DNA from: Streptomyces fragilis
GTDB lineage: Bacteria > Actinomycetota > Actinomycetes > Streptomycetales > Streptomycetaceae
DNA length: 64,000 nt
Assembly: GCF_003112515.1 (NCBI RefSeq)
Contig: NZ_BEVZ01000011.1
Coordinates: 1 to 64,000 of the forward strand
Reading direction: 5' to 3'
Part shown: positions 49,998 to 58,617 of the stretch, piece after piece
How positions within the stretch are numbered: the first letter of the stretch is position 1
How the letters are laid out: each line of letters starts with the position of its first letter
Translations under genes and position numbers: made by a program
Notes under the pieces: model-generated
Seen by the model: only the letters and a program-made list of their open reading frames with translations
Databases searched by the model: none
What the model was told of the DNA's origin: nothing

Positions 49998-51017
49998 GTG
50001 TCGGGTATGTCGGCGGGCCGGTCAGCCATGCGGATGGGTCCCGCTGAGCTGGTGCAGGCGGCGGCCATGGCCCGCCGCTTCTACCTCGAGGGCAAGTCCA
50101 AGATCCAGATCGCCGAGGAGTTCGGCGTGAGCCGCTTCAAGGTGGCGCGGGTGCTGGAGACCGCCCTCGAGAGGGACCTCGTGCGGATCGAGATCCGTGT
50201 CCCGGCCGAACTGGACGCGGAGCGCTCCGACGCGCTCCGGGCCCGGTACGGCCTGCGGCACGCCGTCGTGGTCGAGTCCCCCGCGGAGGCCCAGGACTCC
50301 CCGGACCCGGAGAACCTCGGCGAGGTCGCCGCGGACCTCCTCGGCGAGCTCATCGACGAGGGGGACGTCCTGGGTCTGGCGTGGGGCAGGTCCACCATCC
50401 ACATGGCGGCGGCGCTGAGCAAGCTGCCGCAGTGCACGGTGGTGCAGCTGACCGGCGTCTACGACGCCGGAACCGCCGAGCGCGGCTCGGTGGAGGCGGT
50501 GCGCCGCGCCGCCCAGGTGTCGGGCGGCGACGCCCACCCCATCTACGCGCCGATGCTGCTGCCCGACGTGGCCACCGCGGCCGCGCTGCGCAACCAGACG
50601 GGCATCGCGCGGGCCTTCGAGTACTTCGACAAGGTCACCGTCGCCTGCGTCTCGATCGGTTCCTGGGACCCCGGCGTCTCCACGGTGCACGACATGCTCA
50701 GCGACGAGGAGCGGGAGCACTACGCCTCGCTGGGCGTCGCGGCGGAGATGTCGGCGCACCTGTTCGACGCGCAGGGCCGGCGGGTCGGCCGCGACCTGGG
50801 CGAGCGGTGCATCACGGTGAAGGCGGAGCAGCTGCGCCGCATCCCCGAGGTGGTCGCCATCGCCGGCGGCGCGCGCAAGGGCTCCGCCATCGACGCGGTG
50901 CTGCGCTCGGGGCTGGTCACCAGCCTGGTGACCGACACGTCGGCCGCCGACTACCTGCTGACCGCGGGTCCGACGCCGGCTCCCGCTCTCAACCGGGCCG
51001 ACCCCGACGGCGTCTGA
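49998..51017 (+). CDS. SorC/DeoR-type sugar-binding transcriptional regulator
   Basis: A 339-residue regulator: an N-terminal helix-turn-helix (KSKIQIAEEFGVSRFKVARVLETA, within about 40-65) followed by a sugar-phosphate-binding domain like phosphosugar isomerases (DVLGLAWGRSTIHMAAAL, TVVQLTGVYDAGTAERG, KGSAIDAVLRSGLVTSLVTD). GTG at 49998 is chosen for GAGGAGAG six bases before; a GTG at 49974 in frame is the alternative. Its ligand is not evident. Placement after rpe hints at pentose phosphates or nucleoside sugars, which is inference. A 16-bp stem terminator follows. Confidence 0.88.
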   Translation: MSGMSAGRSAMRMGPAELVQAAAMARRFYLEGKSKIQIAEEFGVSRFKVARVLETALERDLVRIEIRVPAELDAERSDALRARYGLRHAVVVESPAEAQDSPDPENLGEVAADLLGELIDEGDVLGLAWGRSTIHMAAALSKLPQCTVVQLTGVYDAGTAERGSVEAVRRAAQVSGGDAHPIYAPMLLPDVATAAALRNQTGIARAFEYFDKVTVACVSIGSWDPGVSTVHDMLSDEEREHYASLGVAAEMSAHLFDAQGRRVGRDLGERCITVKAEQLRRIPEVVAIAGGARKGSAIDAVLRSGLVTSLVTDTSAADYLLTAGPTPAPALNRADPDGV

Positions 51018-51046
51018 CGCCCTCACGGTCCCGCCCCCGTGCCGCT

Positions 51047-51081
51047 CCGGACGGCCCGCGCCCCAGGCGCGGGCCGTCCGG
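51047..51081 (+). terminator. Terminator after the SorC-type regulator
   Basis: Perfect 16-bp arms (51047-51062 with 51066-51081) around a CCA loop, 30 bases after the stop. Confidence 0.8.
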
Positions 51082-51209
51082 CGTCCTCCCGGCGGCGGCT
51101 TTCGGCCAACCCTGCGCGGAAGACGCCGCCCGTGTTGTGCGGTCATGAACATGATCGCAAAATGGCCGGGTCGCCGGGACCGGGACCGCCGCGCGAGAGG
51201 GGACAGCGG

Positions 51210-51473
51210 ATGGAAGCGCACGGAGCCGAAACCGGAAGCCTCGACCTGCAGATCCTGGGCATGCTGCTCGAGGGATGCACCGACGCCACCGTCGCCCTGC
51301 GGCTGGGCATCGGGCAGCGGACCGTGCAGCGCCGCATCCGGCAGATGATGGACGCGGCGGGCGTCAACACCCGCATCCAGCTCGGCTGGCACGCCAGGGA
51401 ACGCTTCCCCCACCTGCGCCGCCGCCGCACCGCCCGCGGCCCGCACGGCATTGGTAGGAAGATACAAGGCTGA
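51210..51473 (+). CDS. Small orphan LuxR-type helix-turn-helix protein
   Basis: An 87-residue protein consisting of little more than a LuxR C-terminal domain: LDLQILGMLLEGCTDATVALRLGIGQRTVQRRIRQMMDAAGV shows the four-helix pattern with the recognition helix in RTVQRRIRQ. There is no receiver or ligand-binding domain. The C-terminus is very basic. ATG at 51210 has AGAGGGG upstream. It lies 125 bases before the GMP reductase gene on the same strand. It could be a free regulator or a remnant of a longer LuxR protein. Confidence 0.7.
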   Translation: MEAHGAETGSLDLQILGMLLEGCTDATVALRLGIGQRTVQRRIRQMMDAAGVNTRIQLGWHARERFPHLRRRRTARGPHGIGRKIQG

Positions 51474-51598
51474 AGATCGCACTTCCGGACGTTCTGTGGC
51501 TGGTTCTGCCCGCATCCGCCGGGGGAAACTGAAGTACGTGCCTTTTTCCCTCGGCGGTCCTCGCCGCAGGGCCGTATCTGTTCTTTCGGGATGTGCAC

Positions 51599-53041
51599 GT
51601 GCGATTCCTCAACGACGTCCAGCCGACGTACGACCTCACCTACGACGACGTCTTCATGGTTCCGAGCCGCTCCTCCGTCGGCTCCCGTCAGGCCGTCGAC
51701 CTCTCCGCTCCGGACGGCACCGGCACCACGGTCCCGCTGGTCGTCGCCAACATGACCGCCGTCGCGGGACGCCGCATGGCCGAGACCGTCGCCCGCCGGG
51801 GCGGGCTCGTGGTCATCCCGCAGGACATCCCGATCGAGGTCGTCACCGAGGTCGTCGGCTGGGTCAAGAGCCGCCACCTGGTGCTCGACACGCCGATCGT
51901 GCTCTCGCCGCACCAGACCGTCGCCGACGCGCTCTCGCTGCTGCCCAAGCGGGCCCACAACGCCGGCGTGGTCGTCGACGAGGACTACAAGCCGGTCGGC
52001 GTCGTCACCGACCGCGACCTCTCCGGCGTCGACCGCTTCACCCAGCTCGCCCAGGTCATGTCCCGTGACCTCCTGCTGCTGGACGCGGACATCGACCCCC
52101 GTGAGGCGTTCAACACCCTCGACCACGCCAACCGCCGCTACGCCCCCGCCGTTCACGCCGACGGCCGCCTGGCGGGCATCCTCACCCGCAAGGGCGCGCT
52201 GCGCGCCACCCTGTACACCCCCGCCGTCGACGCCCAGGGCCGGCTGCGCATCGCCGCGGCCGTCGGCATCAACGGGGACGTGGCGGGCAAGGCCAAGCAG
52301 CTGCTCGACGCCGGGATCGACACCCTGGTCATCGACACCGCGCACGGCCACCAGGAGTCGATGATCAACGCCGTCCGCACCGTCCGGGCGCTCGACCCCC
52401 AGGTGCCGATCGTCGCGGGCAACATCGTCTCCGCGCAGGGCGTGCGCGACCTGATCGAGGCGGGCGCCGACATCGTCAAGGTGGGCGTGGGCCCGGGCGC
52501 CATGTGCACCACCCGGATGATGACCGGCGTGGGACGCCCGCAGTTCTCCGCCGTCCTGGAGTGCGCCGCCGAGGCGAAGAAGCACGGCAAGCACGTCTGG
52601 GCCGACGGCGGCGTCCGTCACCCGCGCGACGTGGCGATGGCCCTGGCGGCCGGGGCCTCCAACGTGATGATCGGCTCCTGGTTCGCCGGCACCTACGAGT
52701 CCCCGGGCGACCTCCAGCAGGCCCCCGACGGGCGCTACTACAAGGAGTCCTTCGGCATGGCCTCCGCCCGCGCGGTCGCCAACCGCACCTCGGAGGAGTC
52801 CGCGTACGACCGCGCCCGCAAGGGCCTGTTCGAGGAGGGCATTTCGACCTCGCGGATGTTCCTCGACCCGCAGCGGCCGGGCGTGGAGGACCTCATCGAC
52901 TCCGTCGTCGCGGGCGTCCGCTCCTCCTGCACCTACGCGGGCGCGGGCGACCTGGCGGAGTTCGCCGACAAGGCCGTCGTCGGCGTCCAGAGCGCCGCCG
53001 GCTACGCCGAGGGCAAGCCGCTGCACGCCAGCTGGAGCTAA
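51599..53041 (+). CDS. guaB1: GuaB1-type IMP dehydrogenase-related protein, probable GMP reductase with CBS domains
   Basis: A 480-residue TIM-barrel enzyme of the IMPDH/GMPR superfamily with an inserted CBS pair (about residues 95-200, SPHQTVADALSLLPKRAHNAGVVV and onward). The catalytic loop is GPGAMCTTRMMTGVGRPQ with the nucleophilic Cys, and AGNIVSAQGVRDLIEAGAD binds the nucleotide. Mycobacterial GuaB1 proteins of this type were shown to be GMP reductases, converting GMP to IMP. The GTG at 51599 is preferred because GGGA lies at a proper distance and homology starts at RFLNDVQPTYDLTYDD; the GTG at 51593 is too close to the ribosome site. The leader can fold so that bases 51536-51541 pair with the start codon region. 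Confidence 0.85.
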   Translation: MRFLNDVQPTYDLTYDDVFMVPSRSSVGSRQAVDLSAPDGTGTTVPLVVANMTAVAGRRMAETVARRGGLVVIPQDIPIEVVTEVVGWVKSRHLVLDTPIVLSPHQTVADALSLLPKRAHNAGVVVDEDYKPVGVVTDRDLSGVDRFTQLAQVMSRDLLLLDADIDPREAFNTLDHANRRYAPAVHADGRLAGILTRKGALRATLYTPAVDAQGRLRIAAAVGINGDVAGKAKQLLDAGIDTLVIDTAHGHQESMINAVRTVRALDPQVPIVAGNIVSAQGVRDLIEAGADIVKVGVGPGAMCTTRMMTGVGRPQFSAVLECAAEAKKHGKHVWADGGVRHPRDVAMALAAGASNVMIGSWFAGTYESPGDLQQAPDGRYYKESFGMASARAVANRTSEESAYDRARKGLFEEGISTSRMFLDPQRPGVEDLIDSVVAGVRSSCTYAGAGDLAEFADKAVVGVQSAAGYAEGKPLHASWS

Positions 53042-53088
53042 TCTGTTCTACTGCCCGTACCACCCCGTACGGAAGTGACCTTCGCACC

Positions 53089-53553
53089 TTGCTGAACGAG
53101 CTCGACGAACGCATCGTGCGCGCCCTCGCCGAGGACGCGCGCCGGTCCTACGCCGACATCGGCCAGACGGTCGGCCTGTCCGCCCCCGCCGTGAAACGGC
53201 GGGTGGACCGGCTGCGGGCGACCGGAGTGATCACCGGGTTCACGGTCCGCGTGGACCCGGCGGCGCTCGGCTGGGCCACCGAGGGCCTGGTGGAGGTCTA
53301 CTGCCGCGGCAACACCTCGCCGGAGACCATCCGGCGCGGGCTCGAGCGCTATCCCGAGGTCGTGTCCGCCTCCACCGTCACCGGGGAGGCGGACGCGGTC
53401 GTCCAGGTGTTCGCCGCGGACATGCGCCACTTCGAGCAGGTGCTGGAGCGGATCGCGGGGGAGCCGTTCGTCGAGCGGACCAAGTCCGTGCTCGTGCTCT
53501 CCCCGCTTCTGCGGCGCTTCTCCGGCGGATCCGGACTACCCTCGACGGTATGA
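53089..53553 (+). CDS. Lrp/AsnC-family transcriptional regulator
   Basis: A 154-residue feast/famine regulator: helix-turn-helix at the N-terminus (SYADIGQTVGLSAPAVKRRVDRL), then the RAM effector domain (GFTVRVDPAALGW, VSASTVTGEADAVVQVFAAD). The start is uncertain; TTG at 53089 gives LLNELDERIVRALAEDARRSYADIG, the usual length, with GGAAG 13 bases upstream. TAATCT at 53039-53044, overlapping the guaB1 stop, may be its -10. An ATG overlaps its stop codon (ATGA at 53550) and opens the frame of the transporter gene. Regulation of the neighbouring transporter and davAB genes is plausible. Confidence 0.85.
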   Translation: MLNELDERIVRALAEDARRSYADIGQTVGLSAPAVKRRVDRLRATGVITGFTVRVDPAALGWATEGLVEVYCRGNTSPETIRRGLERYPEVVSASTVTGEADAVVQVFAADMRHFEQVLERIAGEPFVERTKSVLVLSPLLRRFSGGSGLPSTV

Positions 53554-53618
53554 AGCGCCGACGACATTGACCTGACTCCGCCACCGCGACGGCCGGCACG
53601 CGCCGTCTGACGGCGGCT

Positions 53619-54914
53619 TTGTACGGCTACTCCTTCCTGGGCGACTGCGTCGCCCTGTACCCGGTGTACGCGCTGCTCTTCGCCGACACCGGGCTGTCCA
53701 CGGGACAGATCTCCACGCTCTTCGCCCTCTGGTCCCTGACCGGAGTCCTCGCCGAGGCGCCCTCCGGTGTGCTGGCCGACGCGTGGTCCCGGCGCGCCCT
53801 GCTGCGCGCCGGTCCGCTGCTGACGGCGGCCGGTTTCGCCCTGTGGGTCCTGGCGCCCTCCTTCTGGTCGTTCGCCGCCGGCTTCGTGCTGTGGGGCCTG
53901 GGCGGTTCGTTCTCCTCCGGCGCCCTGGAGGCGCTGGTCCACGACGAACTCGAGCGGGCGGGTGCGGTGCGGACCTACCCGGCGGTCATGGGCCGCGCCC
54001 GCACCGCCGAAGTGCTCGGCGTCGTCGTCTCGATGGCCGCGGCCGGTCCGCTCCTGCGGGCGGGCGGCTTCGCGCTGGTCGGCGCGGCGTCGGTGGCGGC
54101 GTGCCTGCTGACGGCGGTGGCGGCGCACGCGATGCCGGAGGGGCTACGGGAGCCGGACGCGTCCGGCGGGGACGGCGTGACCGGGGATGGTGGCACCGGG
54201 GACGGCGTGACCGCGCATGGTGGCACCGGAGACGGCGGGACCGCGAGCGGCGCGGCCGGGGAGCGGGGTTCCGAGGAGGACGGCGGGACCACGAGCAGCG
54301 GGGCCGGGGAGTGGGGTTCCGGGGAGGACGGCGGGGCCCGGGTCCGGCTGCGGCGGTGGCCGGTGGGCGCGGTGCTGCTGGTGCCGGCGGTGGCCGGCGT
54401 ATGGGGCGCGCTCGACGAGTACACACCGCTGCTGATCCGTGAGGCGGGGGCGGGTGACGGCGAGGCGTCCTGGTACCTGCTGGTGATCTGGGCGGGCGCG
54501 GCGGCCGGCGGACTGCTGGCGGCACCCGTGGAGCGCCGGTTCGGACCGGGGAGCCGGGGGCGCGGACGCGGGCGACGGGGACTGGCAGTGCTGCTGCTCG
54601 CCTCCGCCGGGCTGCTGGCGGCGGGCGCGGCGTGCGGCTCGCCACCGGGGACGGCGGCGCTGGTGGGGGCCGCCTTCGCCGGGTTCCAGCTGGCGACGGT
54701 GCTGGCGGACGCGGCGCTGCAGGCGGCGATCCGGGGGCCGGGACGGGCGACCGTCACCTCCGTCGCGGGGATGGGCACCGACCTCGCCGTGATCGTGACC
54801 TACGCGGCCTACGGCGTCCTCTCCCTGTCGCACGGTGGCACCTTCGCCCTCCTCGCCACCGCCTACGCGGTCCCCGCCGCCCTGCTGCTCCTCCACCGCC
54901 GGTCCGTGCGGTGA
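53619..54914 (+). CDS. MFS transporter with interrupted 5' end
   Basis: A major facilitator of about 430 residues; the first helix is visible from LYGYSFLGDCVALYPVYALLF and about twelve helices follow, with the conserved basic loop (GVLADAWSRRALL) after helix 2. The central cytoplasmic loop (about residues 185-245) is a low-complexity Gly/Asp/Thr/Ser stretch. The first usable start in the open frame is TTG at 53619, which lacks a ribosome site and begins inside helix 1. The same frame continues upstream through DSATATAGTRRLTAA to ATG 53550, overlapping the Lrp stop, but TGA at 53568-53570 interrupts it. The gene may carry a nonsense change or a one-base insertion. The substrate is unknown. 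Confidence 0.65.
   Translation: MYGYSFLGDCVALYPVYALLFADTGLSTGQISTLFALWSLTGVLAEAPSGVLADAWSRRALLRAGPLLTAAGFALWVLAPSFWSFAAGFVLWGLGGSFSSGALEALVHDELERAGAVRTYPAVMGRARTAEVLGVVVSMAAAGPLLRAGGFALVGAASVAACLLTAVAAHAMPEGLREPDASGGDGVTGDGGTGDGVTAHGGTGDGGTASGAAGERGSEEDGGTTSSGAGEWGSGEDGGARVRLRRWPVGAVLLVPAVAGVWGALDEYTPLLIREAGAGDGEASWYLLVIWAGAAAGGLLAAPVERRFGPGSRGRGRGRRGLAVLLLASAGLLAAGAACGSPPGTAALVGAAFAGFQLATVLADAALQAAIRGPGRATVTSVAGMGTDLAVIVTYAAYGVLSLSHGGTFALLATAYAVPAALLLLHRRSVR
54167..54340 (+). repeat. Imperfect tandem repeats in the central loop of the MFS gene
   Basis: Units such as GGGGACGGCGTGACCG alternate with GATGGTGGCACCGG, followed by two longer near-copies built on GCCGGGGAG-GGGGTTCC-GAGGACGGCGGG. 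The reading frame is kept throughout. They encode a Gly/Asp/Thr-rich spacer between the two six-helix halves. Confidence 0.75.
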
Positions 54915-54918
54915 AGGG

Positions 54919-55016
54919 CGCAACGAATCGCCGGGACGGGCGGGGAACACGCAACGTTTCGGGCGGTTGTCCGCAACGGATGCGTATTGTCCGCCCCGAG
55001 CCGCGGACCGTACTGT
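54919..55016 (+). promoter_or_regulatory. davA promoter region with three phased CGCAACG repeats
   Basis: TTGTCC (54987-54992), an 18-base spacer and TACTGT (55011-55016) form the best promoter pair. Upstream lie three direct CGCAACG heptamers at 54919-54925, 54950-54956 and 54972-54978, spaced 31 and 22 bases apart, close to three and two helical turns. This pattern suits an activator or Lrp-type wrapped complex binding one DNA face. Confidence 0.5.
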
Positions 55017-55069
55017 CGTGGGCGCGGCGAAACCGCAGCTCACCCCACCTTCCCGTCGGAGACCCCGTC

Positions 55070-55930
55070 ATGCGCACCGCCCTGCTCCAAAGCTCCGGCC
55101 GCCCCGGCGAGGTCGACGCGAACCTGCGTGCCCTCGAGGCCGCGGCCGCCCGCGCCGCCCGCGCGGGGGCGGAGCTGATCGCAGCGCCGGAGATGTTCCT
55201 GACCGGCTACGCGATCGGCGACGACGTCCCGCGGCTGGCCGAGCCCGCCGACGGCCCGTCGGCCCGGGCCCTCGCCGCCGTCGCGGCCCGCCACGGCATC
55301 GCGATCGCCTACGGCTACCCGGAGCGCGACGGCGCGCACGTGTACAACTCCGTGCAGTTGATCTCCGCGGCCGGCACCCCGCTGGCCAACTACCGCAAGA
55401 CGCACCTCTACGGCGACTTCGAACGCGCCCACTTCACCCCCGGCGACACCCCCGTCGTCCAGGCCCGCCTCGGCTCGCTCACCGTGGGGTTGCTGATCTG
55501 CTACGACGTGGAGTTCCCGGAGAACACCCGGGGCCACGCGCTGGCCGGCACCGACCTCCTCCTGGTGCCCACCGCCCTGATGCACCCGTACCGGTTCGTG
55601 GCCGACTCCGTGGTCCCGGTGCGGGCGTTCGAGAACCAGATGTACGTCGCGTACGTCAACCGCACCGGTTCGGAGGGGGAGTTCCGGTTCGTCGGGCTCT
55701 CGACGGTGGCCGCCCCGGACGGCGTCGTCACGGCCCGGGCCGGTGAGGACGAGGAACTGCTCCTGGCCGACCTCGACCCGCTGCTCCCGGCCGCCTCGCG
55801 CAAGGTCAACCCCTATCTTGAGGACCGCCGCCCCGGCCTCTACGGCTCCCTGGCCACGACCGCCACGATCGCCGAGCCCGCCACGATCGCCGAGCCCGCC
55901 GGGACCGCCGAGCGCACCGGCACCGTCTGA
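55070..55930 (+). CDS. davA: Nitrilase-family amidase, probable 5-aminovaleramidase
   Basis: A 286-residue carbon-nitrogen hydrolase. The catalytic triad is intact: Glu41 in APEMFLTGY, Lys110 in YRKTHLYGD and Cys144 in LLICYDVEFPE. From memory the sequence resembles Pseudomonas putida DavA over its whole length (PEMFLTGY, AIAYGYPER, NSVQLI, LLICYDVEFPEN), which hydrolyses 5-aminovaleramide to 5-aminovalerate. The adjacent flavoenzyme would make that amide from L-lysine. ATG at 55070 is preceded by GGAG. The C-terminal TIAEPATIAEPAGTAE is a short repeat coded by near-identical DNA. Substrate assignment rests on the pairing with davB and remains to be tested. Confidence 0.78.
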   Translation: MRTALLQSSGRPGEVDANLRALEAAAARAARAGAELIAAPEMFLTGYAIGDDVPRLAEPADGPSARALAAVAARHGIAIAYGYPERDGAHVYNSVQLISAAGTPLANYRKTHLYGDFERAHFTPGDTPVVQARLGSLTVGLLICYDVEFPENTRGHALAGTDLLLVPTALMHPYRFVADSVVPVRAFENQMYVAYVNRTGSEGEFRFVGLSTVAAPDGVVTARAGEDEELLLADLDPLLPAASRKVNPYLEDRRPGLYGSLATTATIAEPATIAEPAGTAERTGTV

Positions 55931-56015
55931 TCCACCCGCGCCGCCGCACCGCCGCCGCCCTGCCGCACCTCCCCGCCCCCGCCCCGTCAGCAGCATCCAC
56001 AGGAGTCCGCACCCG

Positions 56016-57713
56016 ATGACGTCCACCGTGCCCACCGCCGTCCCGCACCCCGGTGACGGGCTGCCCCCGGTCACCATGTTCGGCCCGGACTTCCCCTACG
56101 CCTACGACGACTACCTCGCCCACCCGGCGGGGCTCGGCCAGGTGCCCGCCACCGAGCACGGCACCGAGGTCGCCGTCATCGGCGGCGGTCTGTCCGGCCT
56201 GGTCACCGCCTACGAGCTGATGAAGATGGGCCTCAAGCCCGTCGTCTACGAGGCGGACCAGCTCGGCGGACGCCTGCGCACCGTCGGCTTCGACGGCTGC
56301 GACCCCGACCTGACGGCGGAACTCGGCGCGATGCGCTTCCCGCCCAGCTCCACCGCGCTCCAGCACTACATCGACCTGGTCGGCCTGGAGACCAAGCCGT
56401 TCCCCAACCCGCTGGCCCCCTGCACCCCCTCGACGGTGGTCGACCTCAAGGGCGAGTCGCACTACGCGGAGTCGGCCGAGGACCTGCCCGAGGTGTACCG
56501 CCGGGTCGCCGACGCCTGGGCCCGGTGCCTGGAGGAGGGCGCGGACTTCTCCGACATGAACCGCGCCATCCGCGAGCGCGACGTCCCGCGCATCCGCGAG
56601 GTCTGGGCCCGCTTGGTCGAGAAGCTCGACAACCAGACCTTCTACGGCTTCCTCTGCGACTCCCCGGCCTTCTCCTCCTTCCGCGACCGGGAGATCTTCG
56701 GCCAGGTCGGCTTCGGCACCGGCGGCTGGGACACCGACTTCCCCAACTCCATCCTGGAGATCCTCCGCGTCGTCTACACCGAGGCCGACGACCACCACCG
56801 CGGCATCGTCGGCGGCTCCCAGCAGCTGCCGCTGCGGCTGTGGGAACGGGAGCCGCAGAAGATCGTCCACTGGCCCCACGGCACCTCGCTGAGCTCCCTG
56901 CACCCGGCCGGCGAGCCCCGCCCCGCGGTCACCCGGCTGCACCGCACGGCCGGCAACCGGATCACCGTCACCGACGCGGACGGCGACATCCGCACCTACC
57001 GGGCGGCGGTGTTCACCGCCCAGTCCTGGATGCTGCTCTCCAAGATCCAGTGCGACGACGCCCTGCTGCCGATCGACCACTGGACCGCCGTCGAGCGCAC
57101 CCACTACATGGAGTCCAGCAAGCTGTTCGTGCCGGTGGACCGGCCGTTCTGGCGCGACAAGGACCCGCAGACCGGCCGCGACCTGATGTCGATGACCCTC
57201 ACCGACCGGATGACCCGCGGCACCTACCTGCTGGACAACGGCCCGGACGGCCAGGCGGCCATCTGCCTCTCCTACACCTGGTGCGACGACAGCCTCAAGT
57301 GGCTGCCGCTGTCCGCCCACGAGCGGATGGAGGTCATGCTGAAGTCGCTCGGCGAGATCTATCCGAACCTCGACATCCGCAGCCACATCGTGGGCAACCC
57401 GGTCACCGTCTCCTGGGAGAACGAGCCCTACTTCATGGGCGCGTTCAAGGCCAACCTGCCCGGTCACTACCGGTACCAGCGCCGCCTGTTCACCCACTTC
57501 GTGCAGGACCGGCTGCCCGAGGACCGGCGTGGCCTGTTCCTCGCGGGCGACGACATCTCCTGGACGGCCGGCTGGGCCGAGGGCGCCGTCCAGACCGCGC
57601 TCAACGCGGTGTGGGGCGTGATGCGTCACCTCGGCGGCGAGACCGACCCGACCAACCCCGGCCCGGGCGACGTCTTCGACGAGATCGCCCCGGTCGAGCT
57701 CCCGGAGGACTGA
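56016..57713 (+). CDS. davB: FAD-dependent L-lysine 2-monooxygenase-like amine oxidase
   Basis: A 565-residue flavoprotein of the amine oxidase superfamily. The FAD-binding GGGLSG is at residues 56-61 within EVAVIGGGLSGLVTAYEL, and the C-terminal FAD segment is LFLAGDDISWTAGWAEGAVQ. The N-terminal FGPDFPYAYDDYLAHPAGLG, the central FGQVGFGTGGWDTDFPNSILEI and the C-terminal NPGPGDVFDEIAP segments match what I recall of P. putida DavB, which oxidises L-lysine to 5-aminovaleramide and CO2. Tryptophan and phenylalanine 2-monooxygenases are related alternatives. ATG at 56016 has AGGAGT 9 bases upstream. It follows davA by 85 bases in an apparent operon; davT and davD are not here. Confidence 0.8.
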   Translation: MTSTVPTAVPHPGDGLPPVTMFGPDFPYAYDDYLAHPAGLGQVPATEHGTEVAVIGGGLSGLVTAYELMKMGLKPVVYEADQLGGRLRTVGFDGCDPDLTAELGAMRFPPSSTALQHYIDLVGLETKPFPNPLAPCTPSTVVDLKGESHYAESAEDLPEVYRRVADAWARCLEEGADFSDMNRAIRERDVPRIREVWARLVEKLDNQTFYGFLCDSPAFSSFRDREIFGQVGFGTGGWDTDFPNSILEILRVVYTEADDHHRGIVGGSQQLPLRLWEREPQKIVHWPHGTSLSSLHPAGEPRPAVTRLHRTAGNRITVTDADGDIRTYRAAVFTAQSWMLLSKIQCDDALLPIDHWTAVERTHYMESSKLFVPVDRPFWRDKDPQTGRDLMSMTLTDRMTRGTYLLDNGPDGQAAICLSYTWCDDSLKWLPLSAHERMEVMLKSLGEIYPNLDIRSHIVGNPVTVSWENEPYFMGAFKANLPGHYRYQRRLFTHFVQDRLPEDRRGLFLAGDDISWTAGWAEGAVQTALNAVWGVMRHLGGETDPTNPGPGDVFDEIAPVELPED

Positions 57714-57740
57714 GCGGCGGCCGAGGGGCCAGGCGGCGGC

Positions 57741-58492
<752 letters not shown>

Positions 58493-58511
58493 GGGAGCAG
58501 GGTCGCAGTCC

Positions 58512-58517
58512 TAGGCT
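58512..58517 (+). promoter_or_regulatory. Possible -10 of the GH6 gene
   Basis: TAGGCT at 58512-58517 fits the -10 pattern and would give a leader of about 95 bases. No clear -35 is visible, and only a half-site (TGGGAGC at 58492-58498) of the CebR cellulose operator is present. Confidence 0.35.
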
Positions 58518-58617
58518 GACCGCGAGGTCGCCGTGCCGGTTGCTTCCTCCCTGCGGGGGACGCGGGCCACGGACCGATGACGCCGGAGCAACGCAGCACC
58601 GTGGGGGAGCACCACTC

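Noticed and set aside
53550..53570. Functional leader peptide MKRRRH before the MFS gene
   Set aside because: The six-codon frame is in frame with the transporter and is better explained as the broken start of that gene; no attenuator structure was seen.
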